Source of the DNA: Streptomyces brasiliensis
GTDB taxonomy: Bacteria > Actinomycetota > Actinomycetes > Streptomycetales > Streptomycetaceae
Assembly: GCF_014647875.1 (NCBI RefSeq)
Contig: NZ_BMQA01000002.1
Span: 62,001-126,000, forward strand
Reading direction: 5' to 3'
DNA length: 64,000 nucleotides
In this document: positions 26,041 to 36,314 of the stretch, piece by piece
Layout of the letters: every line of letters starts with the position of its first letter
How positions within the stretch are numbered: the stretch's first letter is position 1
Notes under the pieces: generated by a model
What the model was told of the DNA's origin: nothing
Databases searched by the model: none
What the model saw: only the letters and a program-made list of their open reading frames with translations
Program-made: the position numbers and the translations under genes

Positions 26041-27468
26041 TCAGCCGGTGCGCCGGATCAGCGCCAGATACATGGCGTCGGTGCCGTGCAGATGCGGCCA
26101 CAGCTGGACGTCGGGACCCTCGCCGAGCGCGGGCACGCCGGGCAGGAGCGGCCGGGCGTCGATCAGCTCGGCGTCCGGCCGATGCTTGAGCACGTCCTCG
26201 ACGACGGCCCGGGTCTCGGCGAGATGCGGCGAGCAGGTGGCGTAGCCGACGACCCCGCCGACGCGGACGGAGTCCAGGGCCGTGCGCAGCAGGGCGCGCT
26301 GCAGCGGCGCGAAGTTCTCCAGGTCCTCGGGGCGCCGCCGCCACCGGGCCTCGGGCCGTCGGCGCAGGGCGCCGAGACCGGTACAGGGGACGTCCATCAG
26401 GACGCGGTCGAAGGTGCCGGGCCGCCACGGCGGCCGGGTCCCGTCGGCGGCGACGACCTGGTAAGGCCCCGGGTTGCCGTGCAGCGCCTTCGCCACGAGA
26501 CCCGCCCGGTGCGGCTGCTTCTCGGAGGCGAGCAGCGTGGCTCCGCGCTCGGCGGCGAGCGCGGCGAGGAGCGCGGCCTTGCCGCCGGGACCGGCACATC
26601 CGTCGAGCCACTTCTCGTCGGGTCCGTCGACCGGGGCGTTGGCGAGCGCGAGGGCGACGAGCTGGCTGCCCTCGTCCTGCACACCGGCCCGGCCCTCGCG
26701 CACGGCGTCGACGGCGCCCGGCTCCCCGCCCTCGGTGAGCCGCACGGCGTACGGCGACCAGCGGCCCGGGACGGCGGCGTCCTCGCCGAGCAGTTCCTCG
26801 GCCGTGGACCGGCCGGGCCGGGCGACAAGGGTGACCTCGGGCCGCTCGTTGTCGGCCTCCAGCAGGTCCTCGATCCCGGCGCGCCCGCCGCCGAGCGAGT
26901 CCCACAGCGCGGAGACGACCCAGCGCGGATGCGAGTGCACGACGGCGAGGTGGTCCTCGGGATCGTCGTCGTACGGCGGCGCGACCTTGGCCAGCCACCC
27001 GTCGAGGTCGTCCTGCGCGACCTTCCGCAGCACGGCGTTGACGAACTTGGCCCGTCCGTCGCCGAGGACGACGCGCGCGAGTTCGACGGAGGCGGACACG
27101 GCCGCGTGCGTGGGGATCCGTGTCCCGAGCAGCTGGTGCACACCGAGGCTGAGCACGTCGAGCACCGGCGGGTCGACCTCGCGCAGCGGCCGGTCGACAC
27201 AGGCCGCGATGATCGCGTCGTACGTCCCCTGCCGGCGCAGCGTCCCGTAGACCAGCTCGGTGGCGAGCGCGGCGTCCCGGCCGTCGAACTTCTCGGGTCC
27301 CTCCTTCTCGCGCGCCTTGCGCAGCAGCGGCGGCAGCACGAGATTGGCGTACGCGTCCCGCTCGTCCACGGCGCGCAGCGCCTCGAAGGCGAGGATGCGG
27401 ACGGGGTCCTTCTGGGGACGTCGGTAGGGCTTGGCCGGCCTGCGGGGCCGCCGGGACTGCTCGCTCAC
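26041..27468 (-). CDS. rsmB: 16S rRNA (cytosine967-C5)-methyltransferase RsmB
   Basis: A 475-residue protein with an N-terminal NusB-like RNA-binding domain (about 20-170, with YANLVLPPLL and ATELVYGTLRRQG) and a C-terminal SAM-dependent methyltransferase domain. The latter shows DGCAGPGGKAALLAALA for SAM binding, LMDVPCTGLGALRRRPEARW with the PC motif cysteine, and GYATCSPHLAET with the catalytic Cys. It methylates C967 of 16S rRNA. It lies 78 bases after fmt, a pairing common in bacteria. Confidence 0.94.
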   Translation of the reverse strand: MSEQSRRPRRPAKPYRRPQKDPVRILAFEALRAVDERDAYANLVLPPLLRKAREKEGPEKFDGRDAALATELVYGTLRRQGTYDAIIAACVDRPLREVDPPVLDVLSLGVHQLLGTRIPTHAAVSASVELARVVLGDGRAKFVNAVLRKVAQDDLDGWLAKVAPPYDDDPEDHLAVVHSHPRWVVSALWDSLGGGRAGIEDLLEADNERPEVTLVARPGRSTAEELLGEDAAVPGRWSPYAVRLTEGGEPGAVDAVREGRAGVQDEGSQLVALALANAPVDGPDEKWLDGCAGPGGKAALLAALAAERGATLLASEKQPHRAGLVAKALHGNPGPYQVVAADGTRPPWRPGTFDRVLMDVPCTGLGALRRRPEARWRRRPEDLENFAPLQRALLRTALDSVRVGGVVGYATCSPHLAETRAVVEDVLKHRPDAELIDARPLLPGVPALGEGPDVQLWPHLHGTDAMYLALIRRTG

Positions 27469-27546
27469 GAAAAGGTGCTCCGGGTGTGAAATGGGGTGCG
27501 GCCTTCAGCCTACGTCGGAGGCCTGCGTCCCCCGCCCGGCGGGACG

Positions 27547-28479
27547 TCAGCCGCCGAGGGTCTCGCCGGGCGCGACCCGCACCCCGCGCGCCCAGTCCGC
27601 GGCACGCATCGGCTTCTTGCCCTGGGCCTGCACCCACAGCAGCTCCACAGCGTACGACCCGGTCCCCACGTGCACGCTGTTCTTGCCGACGGCCGGCTGC
27701 CCCGGCGCGAGGTCGGTGCGCTCGGGCACGGGCGCGACGTGGACGAGCTTGAGCCGCTCGCCGCGGAACGTGGTCCAGGCGCCGGGGGCGGGCGTGCAGC
27801 CGCGCACCACGCGGTCGACGCGGAGGGCCGGTGCGGTCCAGTCGATCCGGGCGTCCTCGACGGTGATCTTCGGAGCGAGGGTGATCCCCTCGGTGGGCTG
27901 CGGCACTGCCTTCAGGTTCCCGTCCTCGATGCCGTCCATGGTGGCGGCGAGCAGCCCGGCACCGGCGAAGGCGAGCCGCGTCAGCAGGTCGCCGCTGGTG
28001 TCGGTGGGCCGGATCTCCTCGGTGACGGTGCCGTAGACGGGGCCCGAGTCGAGCCCCTCCTCGATCAGGAAGGTCGAGGCCCCGGTGATCTCGTCGCCCG
28101 CCATGATCGCGTGCTGCACGGGCGCGGCGCCGCGCCAGGCGGGCAGCAGCGAGAAGTGCAGATTGACCCAGCCGTGGGCGGGGACGTCCAGAGCGACGCG
28201 GGGCAGCAGCGCGCCGTAGGCGACGACGGGACAGCAGTCCGGCGCGATCCCCTTCAACCGCTCCAGGAACTCCGGATCCCTCGGCTTGAGGGGCTTCAGC
28301 ACCTCGATCCCGGCCTCCTCGGCCCGCTCGGCCACGGGAGACGCGACCAGCCTGCGCCCGCGCCCGGCCGGCGCGTCGGGCCGCGTGACGACGGCGGCCA
28401 CCTCGTGCCGCCCGGAGGTGATGAGAGCGTCCAGAGCGGGAACGGCGACCTCGGGGGTACCGGCGAAGACGAGCTTCAT
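27547..28479 (-). CDS. fmt: Methionyl-tRNA formyltransferase
   Basis: A 310-residue enzyme that formylates initiator Met-tRNA using 10-formyl-tetrahydrofolate. The N-terminal [17 protein letters not shown] is typical. The catalytic motif appears as [20 protein letters not shown], with conserved Asn and His; the C-terminal OB-like tRNA-binding part follows. It heads a minus-strand group with rsmB and rpe. No def (deformylase) gene lies between them in this window. Confidence 0.95.
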   Translation of the reverse strand: MKLVFAGTPEVAVPALDALITSGRHEVAAVVTRPDAPAGRGRRLVASPVAERAEEAGIEVLKPLKPRDPEFLERLKGIAPDCCPVVAYGALLPRVALDVPAHGWVNLHFSLLPAWRGAAPVQHAIMAGDEITGASTFLIEEGLDSGPVYGTVTEEIRPTDTSGDLLTRLAFAGAGLLAATMDGIEDGNLKAVPQPTEGITLAPKITVEDARIDWTAPALRVDRVVRGCTPAPGAWTTFRGERLKLVHVAPVPERTDLAPGQPAVGKNSVHVGTGSYAVELLWVQAQGKKPMRAADWARGVRVAPGETLGG

Positions 28480-28703
28480 GGGTGGGGTGGAGCCTCTCGG
28501 GCGGGGACGACTGGCGGGCAGCCCCCAAGTCTATGACCACGAACGGAAAACCGACGACGGCGAACAACCCCCACAGAAAAGGGCAACTGTTCGACCACTG
28601 GAAACGGGTGGTGCACAGGTGGGCGAACCGGCGTACGCGAACCCCCACGCGCCCCCTCCCCGTTACCAGCGGAGCGCACACGCGTTGGTCAAGGAAGAGT
28701 TGA

Positions 28704-29306
<603 letters not shown>

Positions 29307-29423
29307 CGCCCTCTCACCCTGCCCTCCCGGCAGACCCCGGGAGGACAGCCGCATACCGGGCGAAGGCCGGCCCCATGCCGACACCCCGACGCCGGCCGAA
29401 GCCGCCCGCTCCCGTCGGCAGCC

Positions 29424-31571
29424 TCAGCCGATGTCCGGCGGGTCGATCCGTACCCGTACGGCCTCTCCGCCCCCTCGTGCCATCCGTGCGGCCTGAGCCG
29501 TCTTCAGTGCGGCGGCCAGTGCGGAGCCGCTGCCGGGTGGGACGCGGATCAGTGCTCGCTCCCAGTGCTCCCCCGGTGGCGGCGCGCCGGGACGGCGAGG
29601 CCGCCCGGACTGTGTGGCCGGCACTGGCACGGGGCCCAACACCTCGGCGTCGGGCGGCAGTTCGACCGTCCCCAGGAAATCCGCCACCGCCTGTGCCGGA
29701 CCCGACACGGCCGCCATCCGGGACACCGGCGGGAACCCCAGTTCGGCCCGCTCGGCCAGCTCGCGCACCGCATGCCCGACCGGGTCCCAGCGCACCAGCG
29801 CCTGCACGGGCCGCAGGGTCGGCTCGGCGACGACGACCACGGTGCCCCGCTCCCCCTGCGGCCGGACCAGCGCACAGGCCGCGATCCACCGACGCAACGC
29901 GTCCTCGCCCGCCCGCAGATCCGGCCGTCCGAGCATGGCCCAGCCGTCCAGCAGCAGGGCCGCCGCATAGCCGCCCTCGGCCTCCGGTTCGGCGCCCGGT
30001 GTGCTCACGACCAGCGCGGGCGCCCCCGGCACGGTGTCCAGCACATGCTCGCGCCCCGAGGTCCGCACCGGTACGGCGGGAAACGCCCGCCCCAGCTCCT
30101 CGGCCGTCCGCCGGGCCCCCACCACTTGCGCCCGCAGCCGGTACGACCCGCACTCCGGGCAGTGCCACGCGTTCTCCTCGCGCCCACACCATCCGCACCG
30201 CAACGCCCCGGCGTCCCGCGCCTCCAGCGGCCCGGAGCAGTGCCGGCATCGCGCGGGCGCCCGGCACTGCGCGCAGGCCATGCGCGGCACGTACCCCCGC
30301 CGCGGCACCTGCACCAGGACCGGGCCGTGCTTGAGCCCTTCCCTGACGACCTGCCAGGCGAGCGTCGGCAGCCGGGCAGCCCGGGCGGCCTCGTCCCGCG
30401 CGAGATCGCCGTCCCCCACGGTCCGCACGAGCGGCGCGGCCCGTCGCACCTGCTCGCGCCCGGCGACCAGGGGCCGCGCCCAGCCGCTCTCCACGAGCTG
30501 CGCCGCCTCGACGGTGCAACTCCAACTCCCCAGCAAAAAGGCGCACTTGTCCTGGGCGGCCCGCAGCAGCAGCACGTCCCGGGCATGCGGCTGCGGGGCG
30601 TGCTGCTCGCTGTGGCTGTCGTCCCCGTCGTCCCAGATCGCGACGAGCCCCAGGTCCCGCACCGGTGCGAACATGGCGGCCCGCGTCCCGACGACGGCCC
30701 GTACGGACCCGCGTGACACGGCGAGCCACTGTGCGTAGCGCTTCTCGGGTCCCGCGTCGGCGGTGAGCAGCGCGTGCCGTCCCGCGCCGAGCAGCGCGAT
30801 CAGCGCGGCGTCGACCCGGGCGGCGGCCCGCCCGTCCGGTACGACGACGAGCGCGCCTCGTCCCGAGGCGAGCGTCGCGGCCACGGCCCGCGCCAGCTCG
30901 TCGCTCCACCGCGGTCCCGGCAACGCGTTCCACACGGCACGGGGCGCACCGCCGGAGGCCAGCGACTCGAGGAAGGCGGCCCCTCTCTCGTACCGGACCC
31001 ACGACCCGGGGTCCGGCGCCGCCGGCGGTGGCAGCGGTGCGGGCGACGGCCGCTGCTCGGCCCGTGCGCTGCGTGGCGGCACTGCGAGCTGCAGCACGTC
31101 GGCGAGGCTCCCGGCGTACCGGTCGGCGACAGCCCGCGCGAGCCCCAGCAGTTCCTCACCGAGCACAGGCTCCGGGGAGACGACCTGGGCCAGCGCGGCC
31201 AGCGGTCCGGAGTAGTCGGACTCGGCCCGCCGCTCGACGAGGAATCCGTCGATGAGCCCGCCGCCCTCGCGGCGTCCCTCCCGCACCCGGCCCCGCCCGG
31301 CACCGAAGCGCACCCGCACGCGCACCCCGGGCTGCGCCTGTTCGTCCAGCTCCTCAGGGACGGCGTAGTCGAAGTACCGGTCGAGATGGAGCACGCCCTT
31401 GTCGACGAGCACCCGCGCGACAGGCAGGTCCTTGGCGAGCGCGGCTCCCCGCCAGGTCCGGGGCTTCGCCCGCGGCACCTTGGCCTCCCGCACGCTCTCC
31501 CGGATGAGCGCGAGCTGCTCCGGCGGCGCCCCTTCGGCCCCGCCGTCCGCCTGCCCGTTCTCACTGCTCAC
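29424..31571 (-). CDS. priA: PriA-like primosomal protein without helicase motifs
   Basis: A 715-residue PriA homologue (primosomal protein N'), used in replication restart. The N-terminal 3'-DNA-binding domain is present (RVLVDKGVLHLDRYFDYAVP). The zinc-binding part is clear: CAQC, CRHC, CGWC and CPEC pairs at the expected spacing. The ATPase core is degenerate: no Gly-x4-Gly-Lys-Ser/Thr Walker A is found where LVVVPDGRAAARVDAAL stands, and the DEEH box is replaced by IWDDGDDSHSEQ. This loss is known for actinobacterial PriA. The GTG start gives VSSENGQADG; its ribosome-binding site is weak. It lies downstream of metK, with a hairpin and a tRNA-like relic between. Confidence 0.9.
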   Translation of the reverse strand: MSSENGQADGGAEGAPPEQLALIRESVREAKVPRAKPRTWRGAALAKDLPVARVLVDKGVLHLDRYFDYAVPEELDEQAQPGVRVRVRFGAGRGRVREGRREGGGLIDGFLVERRAESDYSGPLAALAQVVSPEPVLGEELLGLARAVADRYAGSLADVLQLAVPPRSARAEQRPSPAPLPPPAAPDPGSWVRYERGAAFLESLASGGAPRAVWNALPGPRWSDELARAVAATLASGRGALVVVPDGRAAARVDAALIALLGAGRHALLTADAGPEKRYAQWLAVSRGSVRAVVGTRAAMFAPVRDLGLVAIWDDGDDSHSEQHAPQPHARDVLLLRAAQDKCAFLLGSWSCTVEAAQLVESGWARPLVAGREQVRRAAPLVRTVGDGDLARDEAARAARLPTLAWQVVREGLKHGPVLVQVPRRGYVPRMACAQCRAPARCRHCSGPLEARDAGALRCGWCGREENAWHCPECGSYRLRAQVVGARRTAEELGRAFPAVPVRTSGREHVLDTVPGAPALVVSTPGAEPEAEGGYAAALLLDGWAMLGRPDLRAGEDALRRWIAACALVRPQGERGTVVVVAEPTLRPVQALVRWDPVGHAVRELAERAELGFPPVSRMAAVSGPAQAVADFLGTVELPPDAEVLGPVPVPATQSGRPRRPGAPPPGEHWERALIRVPPGSGSALAAALKTAQAARMARGGGEAVRVRIDPPDIG

Positions 31572-31685
31572 GCTTGCATTCTTACCAAACGGGACCGACA
31601 GCCGACGCCGCCCGAGATCACTCCGGCCGCGGACCGCCGTACGCGGCGCTTCCGCCTCGGGCCGCTCGGCCGTACCGGCCCCGGG

Positions 31686-31763
31686 ACCGGCAGCAGGATT
31701 CGAACCTGCGAGGGGGTGACCCGGAAGGAAGTATCCGTGGCCCGCGCACCGGGCGGCGCCGGT
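31686..31763 (-). tRNA. tRNA-like element, probably degenerate
   Basis: On the minus strand a T-arm is perfect: GCAGG, TTCGAAT, CCTGC. Flanking it, ACCGGCG and TGCCGGT form a 7-pair acceptor stem with one G-T pair. A D-like stem (GCCC/GGGC) is present. The anticodon arm is faulty: only CGGA/TCCG pairs with an 8-base loop and no proper T33-anticodon-purine37 pattern, and position 8 is C rather than T. Total length is 78 bases, normal for a tRNA. It lies between metK and priA. I regard it as a tRNA relic; no amino acid can be assigned. Confidence 0.35.
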
Positions 31764-31936
31764 CTCCCGGGATCCGTTCGGCGCGGCGACGCACAACCGA
31801 GTTTCACCGCACGCACGAAGCGCACTCCACCGACGTAACCGCGGCCTGCGCACCGGGAGATCACCAGGCCGGGAAGCCGCGCCCCGCGTCCGCCACCGGA
31901 ATAGCCCCGCACCCGCCACCCGAAGCCCGAGAAACG

Positions 31937-31972
31937 CCGAGACCCGGCCCCCGAAGGGAGACCGGGCCTCGG
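31937..31972 (-). terminator. metK terminator hairpin
   Basis: 31937-31949 pairs with 31960-31972 over 13 positions; as minus-strand RNA all pair, two as G-U. The loop is 10 bases. It starts 23 bases beyond the metK stop. Confidence 0.8.
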
Positions 31973-31995
31973 TGAGAGAGCCGTGCTGCGGTGAC

Positions 31996-33204
31996 TTACA
32001 GCCCCACGGCCGCGCGCAGGGCGTCCACTCGGTCCGTGCGCTCCCACGTGAAGTCGGGCAGCTCGCGGCCGAAGTGGCCGTACGCCGCGGTCTGGGCGTA
32101 GATCGGGCGGAGCAGGTCGAGGTCGCGGATGATGGCGGCCGGACGGAGGTCGAAGACCTCGTCGATCGCCTTCTCGATCTTCTCGTGGTCGATCTTGGCG
32201 GTGCCGAAGGTCTCGACGAAGAGACCGACCGGCTCGGCCTTGCCGATCGCGTAGGCGACCTGCACCTCGCAGCGGGAGGCAAGGCCCGCGGCGACGATGT
32301 TCTTCGCGACCCAGCGCATCGCGTACGCGGCCGAGCGGTCCACCTTGGACGGGTCCTTGCCGGAGAAGGCGCCGCCGCCGTGACGGGCCATGCCGCCGTA
32401 CGTGTCGATGATGATCTTGCGGCCGGTGAGGCCGGCGTCGCCCATCGGGCCGCCGATCTCGAAACGGCCGGTCGGGTTGACCAGCAGGCGGTAGCCCTCG
32501 GTGTCCAGCTTGATGCCCTCGTCCAGCAGGGCCTTCAGCTCGGGCTCCACCACGAACTCACGGACGTCGGGGGCGAGCAGCGACTCCAGGTCGATGTCGC
32601 TCGCGTGCTGCGAGGAGACGACGACGGTGTCGAGACGGACGGCCTTGTCGCCGTCGTACTCGATGGTGACCTGCGTCTTGCCGTCGGGGCGAAGGTAGGG
32701 GATCGTGCCGTTCTTGCGGACCTCGGAGAGGCGCTTGGACAGACGGTGCGCCAGGAAGATCGGCAGCGGCATCAGCGTCGGCGTCTCGTCCGTCGCGTAG
32801 CCGAACATCAGGCCCTGGTCGCCCGCGCCCTGCTTGTCCAGCTCGTCCTCGTCGCCCTCGACCCGGGACTCGTAGGCCGTGTCGACACCCTGGGCGATGT
32901 CCGGCGACTGCGCGCCGATCGACACCGAGACGCCGCAGGAGGCGCCGTCGAAGCCCTTCTTCGACGAGTCGTAGCCGATCTCGAGGACCTTGTTCCGGAC
33001 CAGCGTCGCGATGTCCGCGTACGTCTTGGTCGTGACCTCGCCGGCCACGTGCACCAGGCCGGTGGTGATCAGCGTCTCGACGGCGACCCGGGAGGTCGGG
33101 TCCTCGCGCAGAAGCGCGTCGAGAATGGTGTCGCTGATCTGGTCAGCGATCTTGTCGGGGTGACCCTCGGTCACGGACTCCGAGGTGAACAGGCGACGGG
33201 ACAC
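31996..33204 (-). CDS. metK: S-adenosylmethionine synthetase
   Basis: A 402-residue enzyme making SAM from methionine and ATP. The start is a GTG with GGGAG four bases upstream, giving [20 protein letters not shown] near the N-terminus. Other hallmarks are [16 protein letters not shown] and [16 protein letters not shown], the latter phosphate-binding loop. Length matches the family. A SAM supply gene next to coaBC and priA is the usual Streptomyces order. No SAM riboswitch pattern is seen in the 238 bases upstream, only the presumed promoter. Confidence 0.96.
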   Translation of the reverse strand: MSRRLFTSESVTEGHPDKIADQISDTILDALLREDPTSRVAVETLITTGLVHVAGEVTTKTYADIATLVRNKVLEIGYDSSKKGFDGASCGVSVSIGAQSPDIAQGVDTAYESRVEGDEDELDKQGAGDQGLMFGYATDETPTLMPLPIFLAHRLSKRLSEVRKNGTIPYLRPDGKTQVTIEYDGDKAVRLDTVVVSSQHASDIDLESLLAPDVREFVVEPELKALLDEGIKLDTEGYRLLVNPTGRFEIGGPMGDAGLTGRKIIIDTYGGMARHGGGAFSGKDPSKVDRSAAYAMRWVAKNIVAAGLASRCEVQVAYAIGKAEPVGLFVETFGTAKIDHEKIEKAIDEVFDLRPAAIIRDLDLLRPIYAQTAAYGHFGRELPDFTWERTDRVDALRAAVGL

Positions 33205-33442
33205 AACGCTCCCTGGGGTTGCAGCGGCTGCTGGCTGATCATTGGTGGACGACACGGGAGCTGCGCCCGACGTCGTCCGCGAACAGTTTATCGGTCGCTC
33301 TCGGCCGCGGGCCCACCTGTCTCGCCTCTCGGGAGCGCTGTGCTCTGCGGCACGGGCATTCTGCCCTTTGGCCTGCGGCGTTGACCAGAGCCGCCACGCG
33401 ACTATGTCGTCTTCCACAGGACCGTCGGACGACCGGCACACA

Positions 33443-34645
33443 TCAGGTCAGACGGTGCCCGACCAGGTCCCATACGACCTCGGCGAGAGCCTCCTTCGGG
33501 CCGTGCGGTACGGGCGTTTCACTGCCGTCCGCTCCCAGCACGACCGCCTCGTTCTCCTCGGAGCCGAACGTCTTGCGCTCCCCCACCTCGTTCACCACGA
33601 GGAGGTCGCACCCCTTGCGTGCCAGTTTCACCCGGCCGTTGGCGAGGACGTCGTCCGTCTCCGCGGCGAAGCCGACGATCACCTGTCCGGGCCGCGCCCG
33701 GTCGGCCGAGATCTCCGCGAGGATGTCGGGATTCCGCACGAGGACGATGGGCGCGGGGTCCTGGTCGTCCTTCTTCTTGATCTTCCCGGACGCGTAGGCC
33801 GCGGGGCGGAAGTCGGCCACCGCTGCCGCCATGACCACGGCGTCGGCGTCGGCGGCTGCCTTGAGCATCGCCTCGCGCAACTGGACCGCCGTGCCGACCT
33901 GGACGACGTCGACGCCGGCCGGGTCCGGGAGGCCGGTGTTCGCCGCGACCAGCGTGACGCGGGCACCGCGCGCGGCCGCCGTGCGCGCGAGGGCGTAGCC
34001 CTGCTTGCCGGAGGAGCGGTTGCCGAGGAAGCGGACCGGGTCGAGGGGCTCGCGGGTGCCGCCGGCGGAGACGACGACGTGCCGGCCCTTCAAGTCGGGC
34101 TCCGTGACCCCGCGGGCGAGCACCCGGCGGCAGACCTCGAAGATCTCGACGGGGTCGGGCAGCCGGCCCTTGCCGGTGTCGACGCCGGTGAGGCGGCCGA
34201 CGGCCGGTTCGATGACTATGGCGCCGCGGCGGCGCAGGGTCGCGACGTTCTCCTGGGTGGCCGGGTGCTCCCACATCTCCGTGTGCATCGCGGGGGCGAA
34301 GACGACGGGACAGCGTGCCGTGAGGAGGGTGTTCGTGAGGAGGTCGTCGGCGAGACCGTGCGCCGCCCTGGCGAGCGTGTCGGCCGTCGCCGGGGCCACG
34401 ACGACCAGGTCGGCGTGCTGGCCGATGCGGACGTGCGGAACCTCGTGGACGTCGTCCCAGACCTCGGTGGAGACGGGGTTGCCGGAGAGGGCGGACCAGG
34501 TGGCGGCGCCGACGAAGTGCAGCGCGGAGGCGGTGGGCACCACGCGTACGTCGTGGCCCGATTCCGTGAACCTTCTCAGCAGCTCACAGGCCTTGTAGGC
34601 GGCGATGCCGCCGCTGACCCCCAGTACAACCCTCGGCTTGTCCAC
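33443..34645 (-). CDS. coaBC: Bifunctional phosphopantothenoylcysteine decarboxylase/synthetase
   Basis: A 400-residue bifunctional coenzyme A biosynthesis enzyme. The N-terminal FMN-dependent decarboxylase (CoaC) shows [20 protein letters not shown], the catalytic His region [20 protein letters not shown] and [12 protein letters not shown]. The C-terminal CTP-dependent ligase (CoaB) shows [20 protein letters not shown] and [13 protein letters not shown] with GGGGAG six bases upstream is the start; an upstream frame overlaps the rpoZ terminator. It follows rpoZ but after a strong hairpin. Confidence 0.95.
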   Translation of the reverse strand: MDKPRVVLGVSGGIAAYKACELLRRFTESGHDVRVVPTASALHFVGAATWSALSGNPVSTEVWDDVHEVPHVRIGQHADLVVVAPATADTLARAAHGLADDLLTNTLLTARCPVVFAPAMHTEMWEHPATQENVATLRRRGAIVIEPAVGRLTGVDTGKGRLPDPVEIFEVCRRVLARGVTEPDLKGRHVVVSAGGTREPLDPVRFLGNRSSGKQGYALARTAAARGARVTLVAANTGLPDPAGVDVVQVGTAVQLREAMLKAAADADAVVMAAAVADFRPAAYASGKIKKKDDQDPAPIVLVRNPDILAEISADRARPGQVIVGFAAETDDVLANGRVKLARKGCDLLVVNEVGERKTFGSEENEAVVLGADGSETPVPHGPKEALAEVVWDLVGHRLT

Positions 34646-34687
34646 CGTGTCTCCCCGGACTCGAATGACGTACGGCTCCATGACACA

Positions 34688-34722
34688 CCACAGGCCCGGC
34701 AGCATGACTGCCGGGCCTGTGG
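34688..34722 (-). terminator. Perfect 15-base hairpin between rpoZ and coaBC
   Basis: 34688-34702 and 34708-34722 are exact inverted repeats around a 5-base loop, 25 bases beyond the rpoZ stop. It should terminate or attenuate rpoZ transcription before coaBC. Confidence 0.88.
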
Positions 34723-34747
34723 ACAAGTCAACCGCGTTCCGAAATTA

Positions 34748-35020
34748 CTACTGCGCGGGGCCCTCGATGGCCTCGGAGGTCAGCAGACCGGCGTTGATCT
34801 CGCGCAGGGCGATCGAAAGCGGCTTCTCGTGCACGTGGGTGTCGACGAGCGGACCGACGTACTCGAGGAGGCCCTCGCCGAGCTGCGAGTAGTACGCGTT
34901 GATCTGGCGGGCACGCTTGGCCGCGTAGATCACGAGGCTGTACTTCGAGTCGGTGGCCTCGAGGAGCTCGTCGATCGGCGGGTTGATGATGCCCTCGGGC
35001 GCGGTGATGGAAGAGGACAC
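34748..35020 (-). CDS. rpoZ: RNA polymerase omega subunit
   Basis: A 90-residue omega subunit, which helps assemble the beta-prime subunit of RNA polymerase. Features are [20 protein letters not shown] near the N-terminus and the conserved [20 protein letters not shown]. The start is GTG with GGAAGG six bases upstream. It follows gmk by 53 bases, the common gmk-rpoZ arrangement, and is followed by a strong hairpin. Confidence 0.96.
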   Translation of the reverse strand: MSSSITAPEGIINPPIDELLEATDSKYSLVIYAAKRARQINAYYSQLGEGLLEYVGPLVDTHVHEKPLSIALREINAGLLTSEAIEGPAQ

Positions 35021-35073
35021 GCTCTACCTTCCGATGGGTGGAAAAGAATCAATCATCGTGATCACAGTCACGA

Positions 35074-35631
35074 TCACACAACGTCCATCAAGGCTAGCAG
35101 CTCGCGCGCCACGTCCTCGACGGAGGTGTTGACCAAGGTCACGTCGAACTCCGGCTCCGCGGCCAGCTCGATCGTGGCCGCCTCCAGACGGCGCTCGATC
35201 ACCTCGGGCGGTTCGGTGCCCCGGCCGGTGAGCCTGCGCACGAGCTCCTCCCAGGAGGGAGGAGCCAGGAACACGAGGTAGGCCTCCGGCATGGACTCGC
35301 GGACCTGCCGGGCGCCCTGGAGGTCGATCTCCAGGAGGACGGGCTCACCCGCCTCCAGGCGGTCCAGCACGGCCGCACGCGGCGTGCCGTAGCGATTGCC
35401 GGCGAATTCCGCCCACTCCAGCAGCTCGCCGTTGGCGATCAGCTTGTCCATCTCTTCGTCGGTGACGAAGAAGTAGTGGACTCCGTGCCTCTCGCCCGGG
35501 CGCGGCTTGCGGGTGGTCGCCGACACCGAGAGCCAGACCCCGGGGTGTTCCTTGCGCATATGGGCGACGACCGTGCTCTTCCCGACCCCGGAGGGGCCGG
35601 AGAGCACGGTCAGCCGCGGACGTTCACTCAT
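35074..35631 (-). CDS. gmk: Guanylate kinase
   Basis: A 185-residue kinase phosphorylating GMP to GDP with ATP. The P-loop is [12 protein letters not shown]; the GMP-binding region reads [19 protein letters not shown], and [17 protein letters not shown] follows. Length is normal. It sits upstream of rpoZ and downstream of the integration host factor gene. Confidence 0.96.
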   Translation of the reverse strand: MSERPRLTVLSGPSGVGKSTVVAHMRKEHPGVWLSVSATTRKPRPGERHGVHYFFVTDEEMDKLIANGELLEWAEFAGNRYGTPRAAVLDRLEAGEPVLLEIDLQGARQVRESMPEAYLVFLAPPSWEELVRRLTGRGTEPPEVIERRLEAATIELAAEPEFDVTLVNTSVEDVARELLALMDVV

Positions 35632-35650
35632 GCAGCGATTATTCCAGCAA

Positions 35651-35667
35651 TCCCGGAGTGTCCGGGA
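35651..35667 (-). terminator. Short hairpin after the integration host factor gene
   Basis: TCCCGGA, loop GTG, TCCGGGA: a perfect 7-base stem in the 60 bases between the IHF stop and the gmk start. A weak terminator or an attenuator for gmk. Confidence 0.45.
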
Positions 35668-35691
35668 CGCCGATCCCGCAGGAGCCGGTAC

Positions 35692-36015
35692 TCAGGAACC
35701 GGTGCTGCCGAACTCGCGCTCCAGGGAGGCGATCTGGTTGGAACCGAGACCACGCACACGGCGACTCTCGGAGATCCCGAGTCGCTCCATGATCTGCTTG
35801 GCGCGGACCTTGCCCACGCCCGGCAGAGACTCGAGCAGGGCGGAGACCTTCATCTTGCCGATGACGTCGTTCTCCTGGCCCTGCTTGATGACCTCGTGCA
35901 GGGAGGCGCCGGAGTGCTTGAGTCGATTCTTGACCTCGGCCCGCTCCCGGCGAGCCGCGGCGGCCTTTTCGAGCGCGGCTGCGCGCTGTTCAGGGGTAAG
36001 GGGCGGAAGAGCCAC
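35692..36015 (-). CDS. mihF: Actinobacterial integration host factor (mihF / sIHF)
   Basis: A 107-residue basic, helical DNA-binding nucleoid protein, unrelated to proteobacterial IHF. It has the helix-two-turn-helix sequence SLPGVGKVRAKQIMERLGIS, which binds DNA without sequence specificity in the Streptomyces homologue and affects development and secondary metabolism. The GTG start gives VALPPLTPEQRAAALEKAAA. It precedes gmk on the same strand and is separated from pyrF by about 300 bases that include a hairpin. Confidence 0.93.
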   Translation of the reverse strand: MALPPLTPEQRAAALEKAAAARRERAEVKNRLKHSGASLHEVIKQGQENDVIGKMKVSALLESLPGVGKVRAKQIMERLGISESRRVRGLGSNQIASLEREFGSTGS

Positions 36016-36111
36016 GCCTACGTCACCTCGGATGTCGAACTGTCGGATACGGACCGGTGAGGAACCTAGTCGCCCCACACCTGGGGAGCTACGAGCAACA
36101 CGCTGCCCGTT

Positions 36112-36140
36112 CTCCCCCACTGCCTTAAGTGGCGTGGGAG
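36112..36140. other. Imperfect hairpin between pyrF and the integration host factor gene
   Basis: CTCCC-CCACT pairs with AGTGG-GGGAG across a 3-base bulge (CGT) and a 6-base loop. GTGCCCCCAC follows directly. It may terminate pyrF or be one copy of a dispersed intergenic repeat; I cannot tell which. The rest of 36016-36314 has no gene. Confidence 0.4.
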
Positions 36141-36314
36141 GTGCCCCCACTGCTCGGAGACTAGCGGGCAAGTGCGCCAGAGTCAGCGAGAACAGCGGAA
36201 AAGTCCTGGTCAGCCTCCGCCAGGTCGGACATTTCAGACATATTGCCCCGGATTTGAGCCTCTATTAAGACTCGCGTCGTCCTGGTAGCGCTCCCGCACA
36301 CACCCACGGCGGAC

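Noticed and set aside
33205..33442. SAM or other riboswitch upstream of metK
   Set aside because: No recognisable aptamer stems or conserved core could be found by eye in the metK leader.
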